A stretch of DNA of 64,000 nucleotides from Treponema succinifaciens DSM 2489 (GCF_000195275.1 NC_015385.1:1814501-1878500); one strand, 5' to 3'. Numbered from the stretch's first letter, positions 16,165-25,630 are shown. A program made the numbers and translations. The notes: a model not told the origin generated them from the sequence alone.

Positions 16165-16216
16165 AATAAAAAAAACAGCAGAACCGGATTGGAGACTTGA
16201 TCCGGCTCCGCTGAAA
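16165..16216 (-). terminator. Terminator of the 91-aa lipoprotein gene
   Basis: On the minus strand CAGCGGAGCCGGAT pairs with ATCCGGTTCTGCTG (two mismatches, 10-nt loop) and is followed by TTTTTTTT. A-rich on the other side, so it might work in both directions. Confidence 0.8.
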
Positions 16217-16252
16217 AAAAGGATGGATTTTTGTTGTATTTAAAGATGATTT

Positions 16253-16528
16253 CTACTGTGCGACTGGAGCAGAAACATCGTTGTTCTGTGGAAGTTCCTC
16301 CTGAACGGCGGCTGGATTTTCACCCTGCAGAGCGTCCTGTCCGGAAAGATTTTCTTCTGCCGGAGTTTCAGCTGGAACTTCTGCCTGTGGCACGCTGTCC
16401 AATTCATGCTGAACCGGAGTTGTTTCCTGTGCGGCAGGCGCATTCTTGTTTGTTCCGGCGCAAGAGAACATCATTGCGGCGAATCCAATCATTGATACGG
16501 CGATAAAATCTTTTTTTGTTGTTTTCAT
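16253..16528 (-). CDS. Small Pro/Glu/Ala-rich lipoprotein
   Basis: 91 aa. The N-terminus MKTTKKDFIAVSMIGFAAMMFSCAG is a lipoprotein signal with a spirochaete-style lipobox (MFSC); the Cys is residue 23. The mature chain is low-complexity (repeated PAAQE, AETPAEE, NPAAVQEE), acidic and probably unstructured. AGAGG sits 6 bp before the ATG. No function can be assigned; likely envelope-associated. It is preceded and followed by transcription boundaries, so probably monocistronic. Confidence 0.75.
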   Translation of the reverse strand: MKTTKKDFIAVSMIGFAAMMFSCAGTNKNAPAAQETTPVQHELDSVPQAEVPAETPAEENLSGQDALQGENPAAVQEELPQNNDVSAPVAQ

Positions 16529-16626
16529 AGTTTTCCTCTTGTTTTATAGTTTCTTTTGTCAGTGCCGGGCTTGAGCCGGCAATCCTGGTTACCGATTTTT
16601 TTCTACTCTGCAAGCGCTACAGAAGT

Positions 16627-17169
16627 TTACTCGCTGAAGTTGTTTGCAAGGCGAAGAACCGCGACCTTATCATCCGCGCTTTCTGCAAGACCTGCGACTT
16701 CAACGTTGTTTATAAGAACCGCAGAATCCTTCACTTCAACCGAGAGTGTTTTGCCTGAAAGTGTCTGAACGGAACTCTTTGCCTCAAGGTTTTCCTTTGT
16801 GAGTTTTTCAGGAACGATGTAGTCGGAAATGCTCTGGGTGATTTTTCCTGTGTCGGCGATTGCGTCAATCGGGGCAAGAACTGTAACGCCGGAATCAGAT
16901 GCGACTTTCTGGATTTTGTCGGAAGAGTTTTTTAGGATGTTGGCAAAGATTTTTATTCCGTCAACTTCTTCAATCGACTTTGAGATTTCCTGAGCGGAAA
17001 GAGTTTTGTCCGCTGCGTTTTCAGAAAGAGCTTCCTGATTTGCACCTGCCTCGGTGTTTGGTTTTGCGTTAAGCCCGTCGAGCACCGATGAAGAAGAATT
17101 GAATTCCTGCGCAAAAAGCGCAGCCGCGACCAATGCCGATACACAGAAAGTTAAAACTGTCTTTTTCAT
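16627..17169 (-). CDS. Secreted FAS1 (fasciclin)-like protein
   Basis: 180-aa exported protein with a single FAS1-like domain. The start at 17169 (MKKTVLTFCVSALVAAALFAQ) is a signal peptide with AAGGA upstream; the open frame continues to 17304 without a ribosome site. After a Ser/Asn linker, residues about 65-175 give the FAS1 pattern: FANILKNS, VTVLAPIDAIA (usually FAPTDxAF), YIVPEKL (usually YHVxxxx), LSGKTLSVEV, VLINNVEV. FAS1 domains mediate adhesion or matrix binding, and here the canonical motifs are relaxed. Probably an outer-surface or periplasmic adhesin-like protein. Confidence 0.8.
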   Translation of the reverse strand: MKKTVLTFCVSALVAAALFAQEFNSSSSVLDGLNAKPNTEAGANQEALSENAADKTLSAQEISKSIEEVDGIKIFANILKNSSDKIQKVASDSGVTVLAPIDAIADTGKITQSISDYIVPEKLTKENLEAKSSVQTLSGKTLSVEVKDSAVLINNVEVAGLAESADDKVAVLRLANNFSE

Positions 17170-17556
17170 AGATTTTTCCTTGTCATAAAACAGAAAGCTT
17201 TTGCAACGGACTTTGACGCTCAGGCATCTGTTCCATCCCCCTCTCTGCTTTTGACATCGCCATAGTAGAATTCCTGTTTCAAGATTTTCTTTCGGAAATG
17301 TCAAGATTGTGTGAAGATTTAAGAGAAATGAGGAAAAATAAAAAAACAGCCCCTGCTATAAGACAGAAGCTGCCTGAAAAAATCAAATCCATGTGAACAA
17401 ATCCGCAACACGCAAGTGAGAAATCCACATCCACGCATTGCGAATTAAAATATCACAGGACAAAACCAAAAGAAAACATAGAATGAGATAAAAAAAACGT
17501 TTCATATCAAAATGAAGTTTTCTGCAAGTCAACTGTCATTTTCCAAAGTTCTTATC

Positions 17557-17871
17557 TTATTCCTTATGATTTTTTAGATTCCGCAATGCAAGAACTGCAA
17601 AAAGCGCGGCTCCGCACAAGGCGACAATCACTCCTAGAACAGAATCCTCTTTGCTTATTTCCAAAAATGGCTCGCCTCCCAAAACGTTCGCAATTCCGTC
17701 TACGCTCCACATTATTGCGGCAGCCCAAAAAGCGAGCGCTGTTGTAAAAAGAGGCTTGGTAAATTTTCTTAAGCGGGAAGTTTTTGGATTTTCCGCGCCG
17801 TCATTTTTTTTTGAGACAAAGAACAGCACGGAAAACACAATCGCCGCGGCAACTGCAATCAGAAGGCACAT
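17557..17871 (-). CDS. Small integral membrane protein
   Basis: 104 aa with three hydrophobic segments (about residues 2-19, 42-63 and 78-97) separated by a Lys/Arg-rich loop, so a small polytopic inner-membrane protein. Its ATG shares one base with the stop of the upstream membrane gene (TGATG), which indicates translational coupling. Nothing else is recognisable. The 390-bp stretch between its stop and the FAS1 gene start carries no coding evidence. Confidence 0.6.
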   Translation of the reverse strand: MCLLIAVAAAIVFSVLFFVSKKNDGAENPKTSRLRKFTKPLFTTALAFWAAAIMWSVDGIANVLGGEPFLEISKEDSVLGVIVALCGAALFAVLALRNLKNHKE

Positions 17872-18287
17872 CAGACAGCCGCCCCGGAAAGTCCAATTCC
17901 GTCTGCTGATTTTTTCTTCAGATTTTTCACTAATGCCGAGATTCCGATTCCTGCCGCCCAGACCACAGTTGTAAGCAGAGCCATTCCAACTCCTACGGTC
18001 GCCATTTCACGCAGCATTTCAGGAATTTCAGCCGGATTTTTCATTGCCGTTAAAAATGGCGGAACAAGGCTGATTTCACCGTGATACAAATGCTCGACTG
18101 CAAGAAGAAAACTTCCGCCGTAAAGCATTTTCTCAAGGATTCTGAATTTTTCTTTAAGCACTGCGATTTTCTGATTTTTCGTCATTTCCGCCTCATTGAT
18201 GACAGAATCCGCATTACGCTTAAAAGCAATTTTCTTAACGGCTGTAAGAACAACAGCCTCCGCCAAAGGAACAGTAAAACACGCCAT
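17871..18287 (-). CDS. Hypothetical membrane protein
   Basis: 138 aa. The start at 18287 has a strong GGAGG ribosome site 6 bp away; the longer frame to 18458 lacks one. Two hydrophobic stretches are visible (around VPLAEAVVLTAV, and MATVGVGMALLTTVVWAAGIGISALV near the C-terminus) with a helical charged region between. It pairs with the 104-aa membrane gene. Function unknown. Confidence 0.6.
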   Translation of the reverse strand: MACFTVPLAEAVVLTAVKKIAFKRNADSVINEAEMTKNQKIAVLKEKFRILEKMLYGGSFLLAVEHLYHGEISLVPPFLTAMKNPAEIPEMLREMATVGVGMALLTTVVWAAGIGISALVKNLKKKSADGIGLSGAAV

Positions 18288-18492
18288 AATTTCCTCCCAA
18301 AAAAGACTCAATGAGAAAACTTCAATTTTCGATTTGAGTTTTTTAGTTTTTTCGCAACGCAGTGAACTCGCAACGCAAGTTTCCAGCGAAAACAACAGTT
18401 GATATATAAGTTTGCAACACAAACTTGTAAACAAAAACCTTGACGCTATCTTGGGCAAAGTTTTTGTTATTCCTCCTAATTTTTATGAAATA

Positions 18493-19872
18493 TCATTTAG
18501 TACAAGCGCACTCATTCACAATTTTGTTGTAGACTTCGCCGAATGGCTTTTTTGTTTTTTGCGCAATCCGCGAAACTCTTTCGTATTCCGGATAAAAACG
18601 TTTTTCGCCGTACACGTCCACGACTTTCACTTCCGCCTTTTCTCCAAAAACTTCTACCGAACACTCCGAACGAGCAAGGCAGGTACGTTCCATTTGCGAC
18701 ATTCTGATTCCGATTGTCGTTGTATGCATAAAAATGATTTTTTCCATTTTCGCCGCATCTTCAAGCCTGCAAAGCACAACCAGAAGCCACGCCGGCCGGT
18801 TCTTTTTCATAAAGCACGGAAGATAGTGAACATCAAGCGCACCCGATGCAAAAAGCTCGTCCATCACAAAGCCCAATGCCTCGCCGGTTGAATCGTCAAT
18901 GTTCGTCTCAAGTTTTATAATCTTGTCGTGAAAAGCGGAAGTAAGCTGATTTTCAGGATTGTTTTTTTCCTCCGTTTCAACAAGCATCGCACGAACAATG
19001 TTCGGAACGCCGTAATCCCGTTTCCCTGCTCCCATTCCGATTTTTTTAAGCACAAAATTTTTCGGCAGACTAAATTCCGTTGCAACCGCAGCAACAAAAG
19101 CCGCCCCAGTCGGAGTAACAAATTCGCCGCGCTCCCCAGTTATTTTTAGCGGAACGTAATATTCCTGCATAATGTTCGCGACCGCCGGAACTGGAACAGG
19201 AAGAATTCCGTGCTGACATCTTACAGTTCCCGTTCCCTCGCACAAAAACGGAACAAAAACTTTTTCAACGTGAAGGCTGTAAAAGCAGACCGCAAGCGCA
19301 ATCACGTCAACGACAGAATCGACCGCGCCGACCTCATGAAAGTGAACTTCCTCAACCGGCTTTGAATGAGCCTTGCTTTCCGCCTGTGCGATTATCTCAA
19401 AAATTTTATGCGCAAGTTTCCGCGCGTTTTCTGTCATCTCTGTCTTGTCGATTATTTCAAGAACGTCATGCAGATTCCGGTGCTCGTGGTTATGAACTTG
19501 TTCATAGTGAACTTGTTCACCGTGATGAATTTCATGCTGTGCCGCGTGAGAATGTTCTTCTGCCTCAGAATGATGATGGGTATGCCCGTGGAAATGTTCG
19601 CCATGCCCATGATTATGTTCCGCGCTCTCATGTCCAAAAAGATAGTTCATGTCGTGATCGTGGTTTTCGTGTTCTGAATCCAAAATCACATTGAAATCAA
19701 GGCAGAAAACGCCGTTTTTTTCCACGCGCTTTATTTCAGTTTTAAATCCTTTTACCGGAATGCTCGCCAAAGCCTTTTCAAGAGCCGTTCTGTCCGCACC
19801 TGCATCAAGCAAAGCTGCAACCGCCATGTCGCCTGAAATTCCATAGTTACATTCAAGATATAAATCGCTCAT
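18493..19872 (-). CDS. larC: Nickel pincer cofactor biosynthesis protein LarC
   Basis: 459-aa LarC, the CTP-dependent nickel insertase that completes the pyridinium-3,5-bisthiocarboxylic acid mononucleotide nickel cofactor of lactate racemase and related enzymes. The N-terminus MSDLYLECNYGISGDMAVAALLDAG is the family start. Residues about 70-130 form a striking His-rich segment (HGHGEHFHGHTHHH and neighbours), probably Ni-binding. EVHFHEVGAVDSVVDV, CEGTGTVRCQHG and ETNIDDSTGE follow as family motifs. In Lactobacillus LarC is made by a programmed frameshift; here it is one ORF. Overlaps larB by 4 bp (ATGA). Confidence 0.92.
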   Translation of the reverse strand: MSDLYLECNYGISGDMAVAALLDAGADRTALEKALASIPVKGFKTEIKRVEKNGVFCLDFNVILDSEHENHDHDMNYLFGHESAEHNHGHGEHFHGHTHHHSEAEEHSHAAQHEIHHGEQVHYEQVHNHEHRNLHDVLEIIDKTEMTENARKLAHKIFEIIAQAESKAHSKPVEEVHFHEVGAVDSVVDVIALAVCFYSLHVEKVFVPFLCEGTGTVRCQHGILPVPVPAVANIMQEYYVPLKITGERGEFVTPTGAAFVAAVATEFSLPKNFVLKKIGMGAGKRDYGVPNIVRAMLVETEEKNNPENQLTSAFHDKIIKLETNIDDSTGEALGFVMDELFASGALDVHYLPCFMKKNRPAWLLVVLCRLEDAAKMEKIIFMHTTTIGIRMSQMERTCLARSECSVEVFGEKAEVKVVDVYGEKRFYPEYERVSRIAQKTKKPFGEVYNKIVNECACTK

Positions 19873-20570
19873 TTTCCACCTGCCTGATTTTTTACGCTTC
19901 CACCGATTGCAAGACGGTTTATCTGCGTCGCGATGTAGCCAGCACCGTAGCCGTTGTCTATGTTCACAACGCTGATTCCGTTTGCACACGAGTTTATCAT
20001 TGACAAAAGAGCCGAAATTCCGCCCAAATTCGCGCCGTATCCCACCGAAGTCGGCACTGCAATAACAGGAACACTCACCAAGCCGCCAACAACGCTTGCA
20101 AGCGCGCCTTCCATTCCGGCAATCGCGACAACGACATTCGCCTTTTCAAGTTTTTCAGTCTGAGAAAGCAGCCTGTGGATTCCAGAAACGCCGACATCAA
20201 AAATGCGCTCGACATACGAGCCGAAAAATTCCGCAGTCTGGGCAGATTCTTCTGCAACAGGAATGTCCGCAGTTCCAGCCGTGCAGACCGCAATGTTTCC
20301 AATAAGTTTTTTCTTTTCGCCCTGAACTTTTATAATTCTTGAAACGCTGTCGTAAGTCGCCTGCGGAAGAATTTCCTTTACAAGCTCAAACTGCTCTTGC
20401 GTTGCACGAGTTCCAAGAACTTCGCCATTCGCTTCAAAAAGCCTTGAAAAAATATCTTTCAAAAACTCATTTCTTTTTCCATGGCAAAAAACAACCTCGC
20501 CAAATCCAGTCCGCTCTTTTCGTCCTGTGTCGAGCTTTGTAAATCCCAAGTCGTAAAAGGAATCTTTCAT
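19869..20570 (-). CDS. larB: Nickel pincer cofactor biosynthesis protein LarB
   Basis: 233-aa LarB, the PurE-like enzyme that carboxylates and hydrolyses nicotinic acid adenine dinucleotide to start nickel-pincer cofactor synthesis. The N-terminal LGFTKLDTGRKERTGFGEVVFCHGK is diagnostic; the PurE-like C-terminal half has VCTAGTADIPVAEE, GVSGIHRLL, AGMEGALASVVGGL, VPTSVGYG and GYGAGYIATQINRLA. Full length. ATG overlaps the larE stop by 4 bp and its own stop overlaps larC, forming a tight larE-larB-larC operon. Confidence 0.93.
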   Translation of the reverse strand: MKDSFYDLGFTKLDTGRKERTGFGEVVFCHGKRNEFLKDIFSRLFEANGEVLGTRATQEQFELVKEILPQATYDSVSRIIKVQGEKKKLIGNIAVCTAGTADIPVAEESAQTAEFFGSYVERIFDVGVSGIHRLLSQTEKLEKANVVVAIAGMEGALASVVGGLVSVPVIAVPTSVGYGANLGGISALLSMINSCANGISVVNIDNGYGAGYIATQINRLAIGGSVKNQAGGK

Positions 20571-21379
20571 TTTAAAGCCTCGTTCATTGCGCCGGTTCTG
20601 TAGCCCTGCAAGTCAAGCGAAACGTACAAGAAGCCAAAACTTTTTAATGCACCCATAATTTCTTCCCGGAGCAAAAATGCCTTTTCCATTTCCGCAGGGG
20701 AAACTTCGATTCTTGCAAGGTTTTCACCGTGGATTCTTACCCTAAGCTGACAAAATCCTTTGTCGAGCAGAAACTGTTCCGCTCTGTCAACCATCAAAAG
20801 TTTTTTCTCGCTGATTTCTTCGCCATAAGGAAAGCGCGAAGAAAGGCACGCGAACGACTGCTTTTTCCAAGTCGGAAGATTCATTTCCTTTGAAAGCGCG
20901 CGGATTTCTTCCTTGTATAAATTGCAATAACGCAGCGGACTTTTTACACCGAGTTCCGCAACCGCCTGCAAGCCAGGCCGATAATCTCCGTTGTCATCCA
21001 TATTACTTCCCTCGCACACAAAAGTTATTTTATTTTCTTTTGCAAGCGCAATGATTTTTGTAAAAATCTCTTTTTTGCAGAGATAGCAACGGTTCTTTGG
21101 ATTGCGGCGGAATTCCGGAATATCAAGCTCCTCAGAATCCACACTTATATGACGGATTCCTTCTTTTTTACAAAATTCTTCCGCCTCGTCTGCCTCGCGC
21201 TTTGGGAAACTACAGGATTTCGCCGTAACAGCAACCGCATTTTCGCCAAGAACATCGTGCGCTACTTTCAGCAAAAACGTTGAGTCGACTCCGCTCGAAA
21301 ACGCAACAATCACGCTTCCAAGCGAACGAAGATAATTTTTAAGATTTTCAAGTTTTTCGTGGATTTCCTTTTCAGACAT
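20567..21379 (-). CDS. larE: Pyridinium-3,5-biscarboxylate sulfurtransferase LarE
   Basis: 270-aa LarE, an ATP-pyrophosphatase-type sulfur transferase for the nickel-pincer cofactor. The PP-loop is VAFSSGVDSTFLL (about 25-37). Cys residues are at 98 and 101 (RCYLCKKEIF) and at 178 (SFACLSSRFPYGE). Three such cysteines suggest the iron-sulfur cluster type rather than the single sacrificial-Cys type, an inference from spacing. The start at 21379 (MSEKEIHEKL) has GGAG right upstream. The same frame runs on without a stop into a broken AraC gene up to 21715. A TATATT box around 21450 could be the larE promoter. LarA is not in the window. Confidence 0.88.
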   Translation of the reverse strand: MSEKEIHEKLENLKNYLRSLGSVIVAFSSGVDSTFLLKVAHDVLGENAVAVTAKSCSFPKREADEAEEFCKKEGIRHISVDSEELDIPEFRRNPKNRCYLCKKEIFTKIIALAKENKITFVCEGSNMDDNGDYRPGLQAVAELGVKSPLRYCNLYKEEIRALSKEMNLPTWKKQSFACLSSRFPYGEEISEKKLLMVDRAEQFLLDKGFCQLRVRIHGENLARIEVSPAEMEKAFLLREEIMGALKSFGFLYVSLDLQGYRTGAMNEALK

Positions 21380-21715
21380 AAATTCTCCGTCATCTACAAA
21401 ATCAGACTCACAGCAAATCCTGTAAAAAATTAAAACAGAATCACGTATACAATATAGAAGAAAAAATGCTTTGTTCCAAGCGCAATTTTTGTCAATCACT
21501 TTTTCCTTTCCGCCCAGAACGTCAAGAGCCGCAAGATAAAGCCGCCTGTTCCTGATGTACTCGGAAGGCGTCATCTCCGTCAGAATCTTGAATCCGAGCT
21601 GAAAATAAAACGGAGACATAAAGATTTCCGCCACAACGTCATCGGCCGAAATGTCATCCAAAAGATGCGCCTCCATAAAATCAATTGACTTTTTTATCGC
21701 CGTAAGCCATTCCAT
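21380..21715 (-). pseudogene. Truncated AraC-family regulator in frame with larE
   Basis: Minus-strand codons from 21715 encode the first HTH of an AraC/XylS DNA-binding domain (IKKSIDFMEAHLLDDISADDVV, FYFQLGFKILTEMTPSEYIRNRRLYLAALDVL). The second HTH is lost, and the frame continues through ~35 unrelated residues into LarE with no stop. A normal AraC protein is 250-300 aa. Either this is a dead fragment carrying the larE promoter, or a HTH-LarE fusion of 382 aa is really made. The first is more likely because larE has its own ribosome site. Confidence 0.7.
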
Positions 21716-21834
21716 TTTTTTCTCCTTGCTGAAAAAGAATTTGATTCATGCCACGAAAGCACAATAAAAGAATACAGTGGAAACAAAATCTGCTCCTGAC
21801 ATTTTCTGCACAGTTTTGTCATGCGCAAAAGGAA

Positions 21835-21980
21835 ATTTTACGGGCGTTTCCCTCGCTCTGTTTCGGCAAGCTCAACAGCCGTTCGGGTCGGGCGTTCCAG
21901 CCTTCGCTAACGCTCATTCTTCCGCTGCACTTTGTTCCGCTACAGAACTTCGGGCTTTCATGCCCTAACGCAAACTCAAA
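21835..21980 (-). repeat. Interspersed modular repeat, copy 5 (divergent)
   Basis: Minus strand carries GCGTTAGGG, GAAAGCCCGAAG, GCGGAACAAAGTG and GGAAGAATGAGCGTTAGCGAAGG, modules shared with the other copies but shuffled. Part of a 438-bp non-coding stretch (21716-22153). Confidence 0.55.
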
Positions 21981-22027
21981 ATCAATTATCTTGCCAAAAA
22001 CATTGACACAATAGTTTCAGAGACAGA

Positions 22028-22112
22028 AAACACATCGGGCAGCACGTAAAAATTTTCGAATGAGCAAAAAGTGCGCCGGGCAGCAAATGAAATATTTTCG
22101 CGCCATCTGCCA
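22028..22112 (-). repeat. Second locus of the 41-bp repeat
   Basis: On the minus strand a complete unit starts CCCGGCGCACTTTTTGCTC, continues with ATTCGAAAATTTTTACGTGCTG (split here for length) and ends at the next CCCG exactly 41 bp later. Half of another unit precedes it. Same consensus and period as the array at 4251-4460, in the opposite orientation. Confidence 0.75.
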
Positions 22113-22153
22113 TACGTTTTCTCAACCGCAAATATCTGCTATAATTTTTTGTT

Positions 22154-22372
22154 ATGATTCCACGGGAGACAATCAACAAGGCGATTGACTACATTCTTCT
22201 CCACCTGACCGCGCAGATTAAGGAAATCTACGTGGCGTACCAGAATATGTACAACGTGTGGTTTCCAAAAGACGGCGCAAGATTCGCAGACCGAATGGGA
22301 TTCGACAAATACATCTACGTGAACGCCGACGCAACCTATATGGAAATCGACCTGTGCTTTCCGGTTGAATAG
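22154..22372 (+). pseudogene. Deleted AraC/GyrI-like regulator remnant
   Basis: 72-aa frame. Its start (IPRETINKAIDYILLHL) resembles the N-terminus of an AraC DNA-binding domain. Its end (RFADRMGFDKYIYVNADATYMEIDLCFPVE) resembles the last strands of a GyrI-like effector-binding domain, so most of a ~290-aa regulator seems deleted in frame. There is no ribosome site, but a TATAAT box lies 8 bp before the ATG. Probably not functional. The 165 bp after it hold nothing I can identify. Confidence 0.5.
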
Positions 22373-22537
22373 AAGTTCAAACTGACATTGCCACACTTGA
22401 TACGACAATCCATTCTAAAAAAGCAAGAATTCATAAGTATTAAATTATTTTCTTCTGTAACATAAGAAGCGTAAACGATTCCGGCTCGCCAAAATCAATT
22501 CAAACAATTTTCTCTTGTTTTTTACTTAGAGGTATTT

Positions 22538-23449
22538 ATGAATTCTATGAACGTTGATTCAATCCGCGCGGGAAAAACTCGTACGATTCTGGCTTTTTCG
22601 GTTCCGGCGATAATCAGCATGGTGCTCACTTCTCGCATAAACGTGGCGGACGGATTTTTTATGGGAAACTTTATCCACAAGGACGCGATTGCGGTGGCTT
22701 CTCTTGTTTCGGCTCTGCTTGGATTCGCTTTTCTTCTTTTTTATTTTCTGAAAAAGGCGCGAGTGTTCAGATTCGTCAGGTTCCGCTTTGACCGCAAAGT
22801 TTTCCGCGACACAATGCTCAACGGACTTTCGGAATTCATCGGCGGGCTTTCAATGTGCATCAGCATGGCGGTTTACAACTTTGTGATTATGAGACGGATT
22901 GGAGTTGACGGCGTTACGGCGTTTACGGTCGTTGGCTACACAACTTATGTTTTCAGCATGGTTGTGTGCGGATTCGGTCAGGGAATGGCTCCTCTTTCAA
23001 GCTTTGTCTACGGCGCAAAAGGAAAACTTCTGGCACGGAACCTTTTTACGCGGACAGTTCTTCTTGTGCTTGCGGCAGGATGCGCGACAGTCGCGCTCGT
23101 CGGATTCGGCTCATCACTCTACAGCAGAATTTTTGTGGACGACGTGGCAGTTCAGCAGATGATAAAAAGCGGAATCCTGATTTTCATGTGGAGCTACATT
23201 CTCTGCGGACTAAACGCAATCGCCTCGTTCTACTTCACGTCAATCGGAAAAGCGAAAGAGTCGGCGGTGATTTCAAGCGCACGCGGACTTGTGATTCTTC
23301 TTGCGGCAATCTTTGTTCTTCCGGCAATTCTTGGCACGAACGGAGTGTGGCTCGCCTCGCCCGCAACTGAAATTCTCACGCTCGCAATCACTCTGTTCTA
23401 CCTGAAAAAGGACAGAAAGGACATTGACGACGCAAAACAGGCGGAATAA
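22538..23449 (+). CDS. MATE-family efflux protein with internal deletion
   Basis: 303 aa, versus about 440-460 aa for an intact MATE transporter. The N-terminus (KTRTILAFSVPAIISMVLTSRINVADGFFMGNF) is TM1 of a MATE protein. After GNFIHKDAIAVAS it jumps directly to a segment equivalent to the middle of the protein (YFLKKARVFRFVRFRFD, NGLSEFIGGLSMCISMAVYN), skipping about 140 residues in frame, or roughly four helices. The C-terminal half (GFGQGMAPLSSFVYGAK, YFTSIGKAKESA) is well preserved. AGAGG precedes the ATG. It likely cannot transport, although the frame is open and may be expressed. Confidence 0.75.
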   Translation: MNSMNVDSIRAGKTRTILAFSVPAIISMVLTSRINVADGFFMGNFIHKDAIAVASLVSALLGFAFLLFYFLKKARVFRFVRFRFDRKVFRDTMLNGLSEFIGGLSMCISMAVYNFVIMRRIGVDGVTAFTVVGYTTYVFSMVVCGFGQGMAPLSSFVYGAKGKLLARNLFTRTVLLVLAAGCATVALVGFGSSLYSRIFVDDVAVQQMIKSGILIFMWSYILCGLNAIASFYFTSIGKAKESAVISSARGLVILLAAIFVLPAILGTNGVWLASPATEILTLAITLFYLKKDRKDIDDAKQAE

Positions 23450-23466
23450 TTATAATCCCAAGATGA

Positions 23467-23518
23467 CTTTGCCACGTCCGTTGCATGAAAAAAAATTACG
23501 GATGTTGCAAAGTTTTTT
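23467..23518 (+). terminator. Rho-independent terminator after MATE gene
   Basis: CTTTGCCACGTCCGT (23467-23481) pairs with ACGGATGTTGCAAAG (23498-23512), 13 of 15 positions, then TTTTTT at 23513-23518. The rest of the 318-bp gap holds the receptor promoter. Confidence 0.75.
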
Positions 23519-23714
23519 CAAATCAAGCAGAATGAATTTTTCCGTTTTCAATAATAAAACCATAGGTATTTTTCTGCGAGCTTCCCTGAATCAATGCGAT
23601 TTTCAAAATAAAACTCCTTTTTAACATTGCGCTGATAAAATTTTAACTCAATTATGAAGATATTTATAAACAATTATACAGTTTTGGAGTTTTTAATTCT
23701 ATTCAGTAAATATA

Positions 23715-23743
23715 TTTACAAAAACATTGCCAAGATATATTAT
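23715..23743 (+). promoter_or_regulatory. Promoter of chemotaxis receptor gene
   Basis: TTTACA (23715-23720), 17-bp spacer, TATTAT (23738-23743), 25 bp before the ATG. Confidence 0.5.
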
Positions 23744-23767
23744 CTGCTTTGAAGGTAGAATTTACAA

Positions 23768-25630
23768 ATGAAATCTATAAAAACCATTGTTCTTACATTT
23801 TGCATTTCACTCATAGCAGTTGCCAGCATCGGAATAATAGGCACGTTAAAAGTTGGAATTGGAAAAATTCAAAAGTTCAGCACAGAAAGCGTAAGATTTG
23901 AGCGAATGAAAGGCTACGATGATTCTGTGAAATTTCAAATCCAAAATGCCATTTCAATTTTAAAGACTTTTTACGAAGAAGAGCAAAACGGAACACTTTC
24001 ACATGAGCAGGCGCAAAAAGAAGCAATAAAAATTATAAAAAATATCCGCTACGGAGATGACAGTTCCGGCTACTTTTGGATTGACGCAACAGACTGCACA
24101 CTCATCGCCCATCCAATTCTTCCACAGAACGAAGGTCAAAACCGAAAAAATCTTAAAGACAAAAACGGCGTAACAATAATCAAAAAAATTCTTAGTGTTG
24201 TAAATGAAAATAAAGAAGGCGGATTCAGTGAATTTTATTTCACAAAGTCAGACGGAATAACTGTCGCGCCAAAAAGAACATACTCAATGCTGTTCAAGCC
24301 GTGGAACTGGATTGTAAGCAGCGGAAATTATTATGACGACATAAACGTTGAACTTCAGCAAATTGAAAATGAAGTTAGAACGCACTTTTCAAAACTTTTG
24401 CTTTATATTTTTGAAACAATGGCAGTTGTGCTGGTTGCCGCAATTTTTGTAAGCCTTTTCTTCTCCAAAAAATTTTCCAAGCCGATTGAAGAAACCGCAC
24501 GCATTCTTGAAAAAATGGCGGCAGGAAATCTTACGCTCAGACTTTCAGCAGAAAAAGGAAAAAATGAAATCAGTAAAATGCGGCGCAGCATAAACGCTTT
24601 CACGGAATCCATAAACAAGATGGTCGCAGTTTCAAAGCAAAATATAATTTCATTAAGTAAAGTCGCAGAAAACCTGAATGAAAACAGCTCGGGAATTTCA
24701 TCAGAAATAAAGCAGATTTCAGACAATTCATCGGAACTTGCAGACCAAGCAAAAACGCAGCTCGAAACAGTTTCACTTACAGTCGACACAATGGGAAAAA
24801 TGACTTCAATTACAAATCAGCTTTCTGCACAGATTCATGATCAAAACAACGACCTTTCTCAAAGTTCTGCGGCTGTAGAGGAAATGATTTCAAACATAAA
24901 ATCAATCACTGAAAATATCGATAAATTCGGAAACAGTTTCAACCAGCTTTCTTCAGATTCAGAAGACGGAAAAAACAAAATCGAAAATGTAATCAATCTC
25001 ATAGAATCAGTTTCTGCTGAATCTAAAAAACTTCTGGATACAAACAAAGTAATTGAGGACGTTGCCCAGCAAACAAATCTTCTTGCCATGAACGCCGCAA
25101 TTGAAGCCGCTCATGCCGGAGAAGCCGGAAAAGGTTTTGCCGTTGTAGCCGAAGAAATCCGCAAGCTTTCTGAAAGCACAACGAAACAGTCACATTACAT
25201 AAAACAGACACTTTCTTCAGTAATTGAAAATATAAATGAAGTTACAAATGCGGCAACCAGCGCAGGTCTTACTTTTGGTGAAATCGTAAATCAAATTTCA
25301 AGCGATGATTCTTTAATTACAGAAATACGTTCTTCTATGGAAGAGCAGTCAATCGGAAGCAAGCAAATTGTAGATGCGCTTGGAAACATAAAAGAAACAA
25401 CGCATACTATAATTGAAAATTCAAAGCAAATGAATTCTGGAATTGAAAATGTTGTTGCCCAAGTAAAGGAACTTGAAAATGCCGCTAAGAATTTATCATC
25501 AAAAACTGATGAAATAAAAAAGTCTACACAAATAATAAATTCCAATGCAAACAAACTCATCGGCATGGCATCTGAGAACAAAAAATTTGCAAAGGAACTT
25601 TCAGTTCAAACAGAAAAGTATATTGTGTAA
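23768..25630 (+). CDS. Methyl-accepting chemotaxis protein with sCache sensor
   Basis: 620-aa inner-membrane chemoreceptor. TM1 is about residues 7-28. The periplasmic single-Cache domain (about 30-205) shows [32 protein letters not shown] and [17 protein letters not shown]2 (about 213-233) precedes a HAMP domain ([23 protein letters not shown]). A long cytoplasmic coiled coil carries the conserved tip [20 protein letters not shown] then [16 protein letters not shown] (about 430-465). It signals to CheA/CheW; the ligand is unknown, and sCache domains often bind small organic acids. Monocistronic with its own promoter. No other che genes nearby. Confidence 0.93.
   Translation: MKSIKTIVLTFCISLIAVASIGIIGTLKVGIGKIQKFSTESVRFERMKGYDDSVKFQIQNAISILKTFYEEEQNGTLSHEQAQKEAIKIIKNIRYGDDSSGYFWIDATDCTLIAHPILPQNEGQNRKNLKDKNGVTIIKKILSVVNENKEGGFSEFYFTKSDGITVAPKRTYSMLFKPWNWIVSSGNYYDDINVELQQIENEVRTHFSKLLLYIFETMAVVLVAAIFVSLFFSKKFSKPIEETARILEKMAAGNLTLRLSAEKGKNEISKMRRSINAFTESINKMVAVSKQNIISLSKVAENLNENSSGISSEIKQISDNSSELADQAKTQLETVSLTVDTMGKMTSITNQLSAQIHDQNNDLSQSSAAVEEMISNIKSITENIDKFGNSFNQLSSDSEDGKNKIENVINLIESVSAESKKLLDTNKVIEDVAQQTNLLAMNAAIEAAHAGEAGKGFAVVAEEIRKLSESTTKQSHYIKQTLSSVIENINEVTNAATSAGLTFGEIVNQISSDDSLITEIRSSMEEQSIGSKQIVDALGNIKETTHTIIENSKQMNSGIENVVAQVKELENAAKNLSSKTDEIKKSTQIINSNANKLIGMASENKKFAKELSVQTEKYIV

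Noticed and set aside
15902-16165. Minus-strand ORF across the intergenic repeat
   Set aside because: It is made up of interspersed repeat sequence and promoter DNA; no ribosome site.
22154-22372. Functional small regulator gene
   Set aside because: Ends of an AraC/GyrI-like protein are joined with the middle missing and there is no ribosome site; listed as a remnant.
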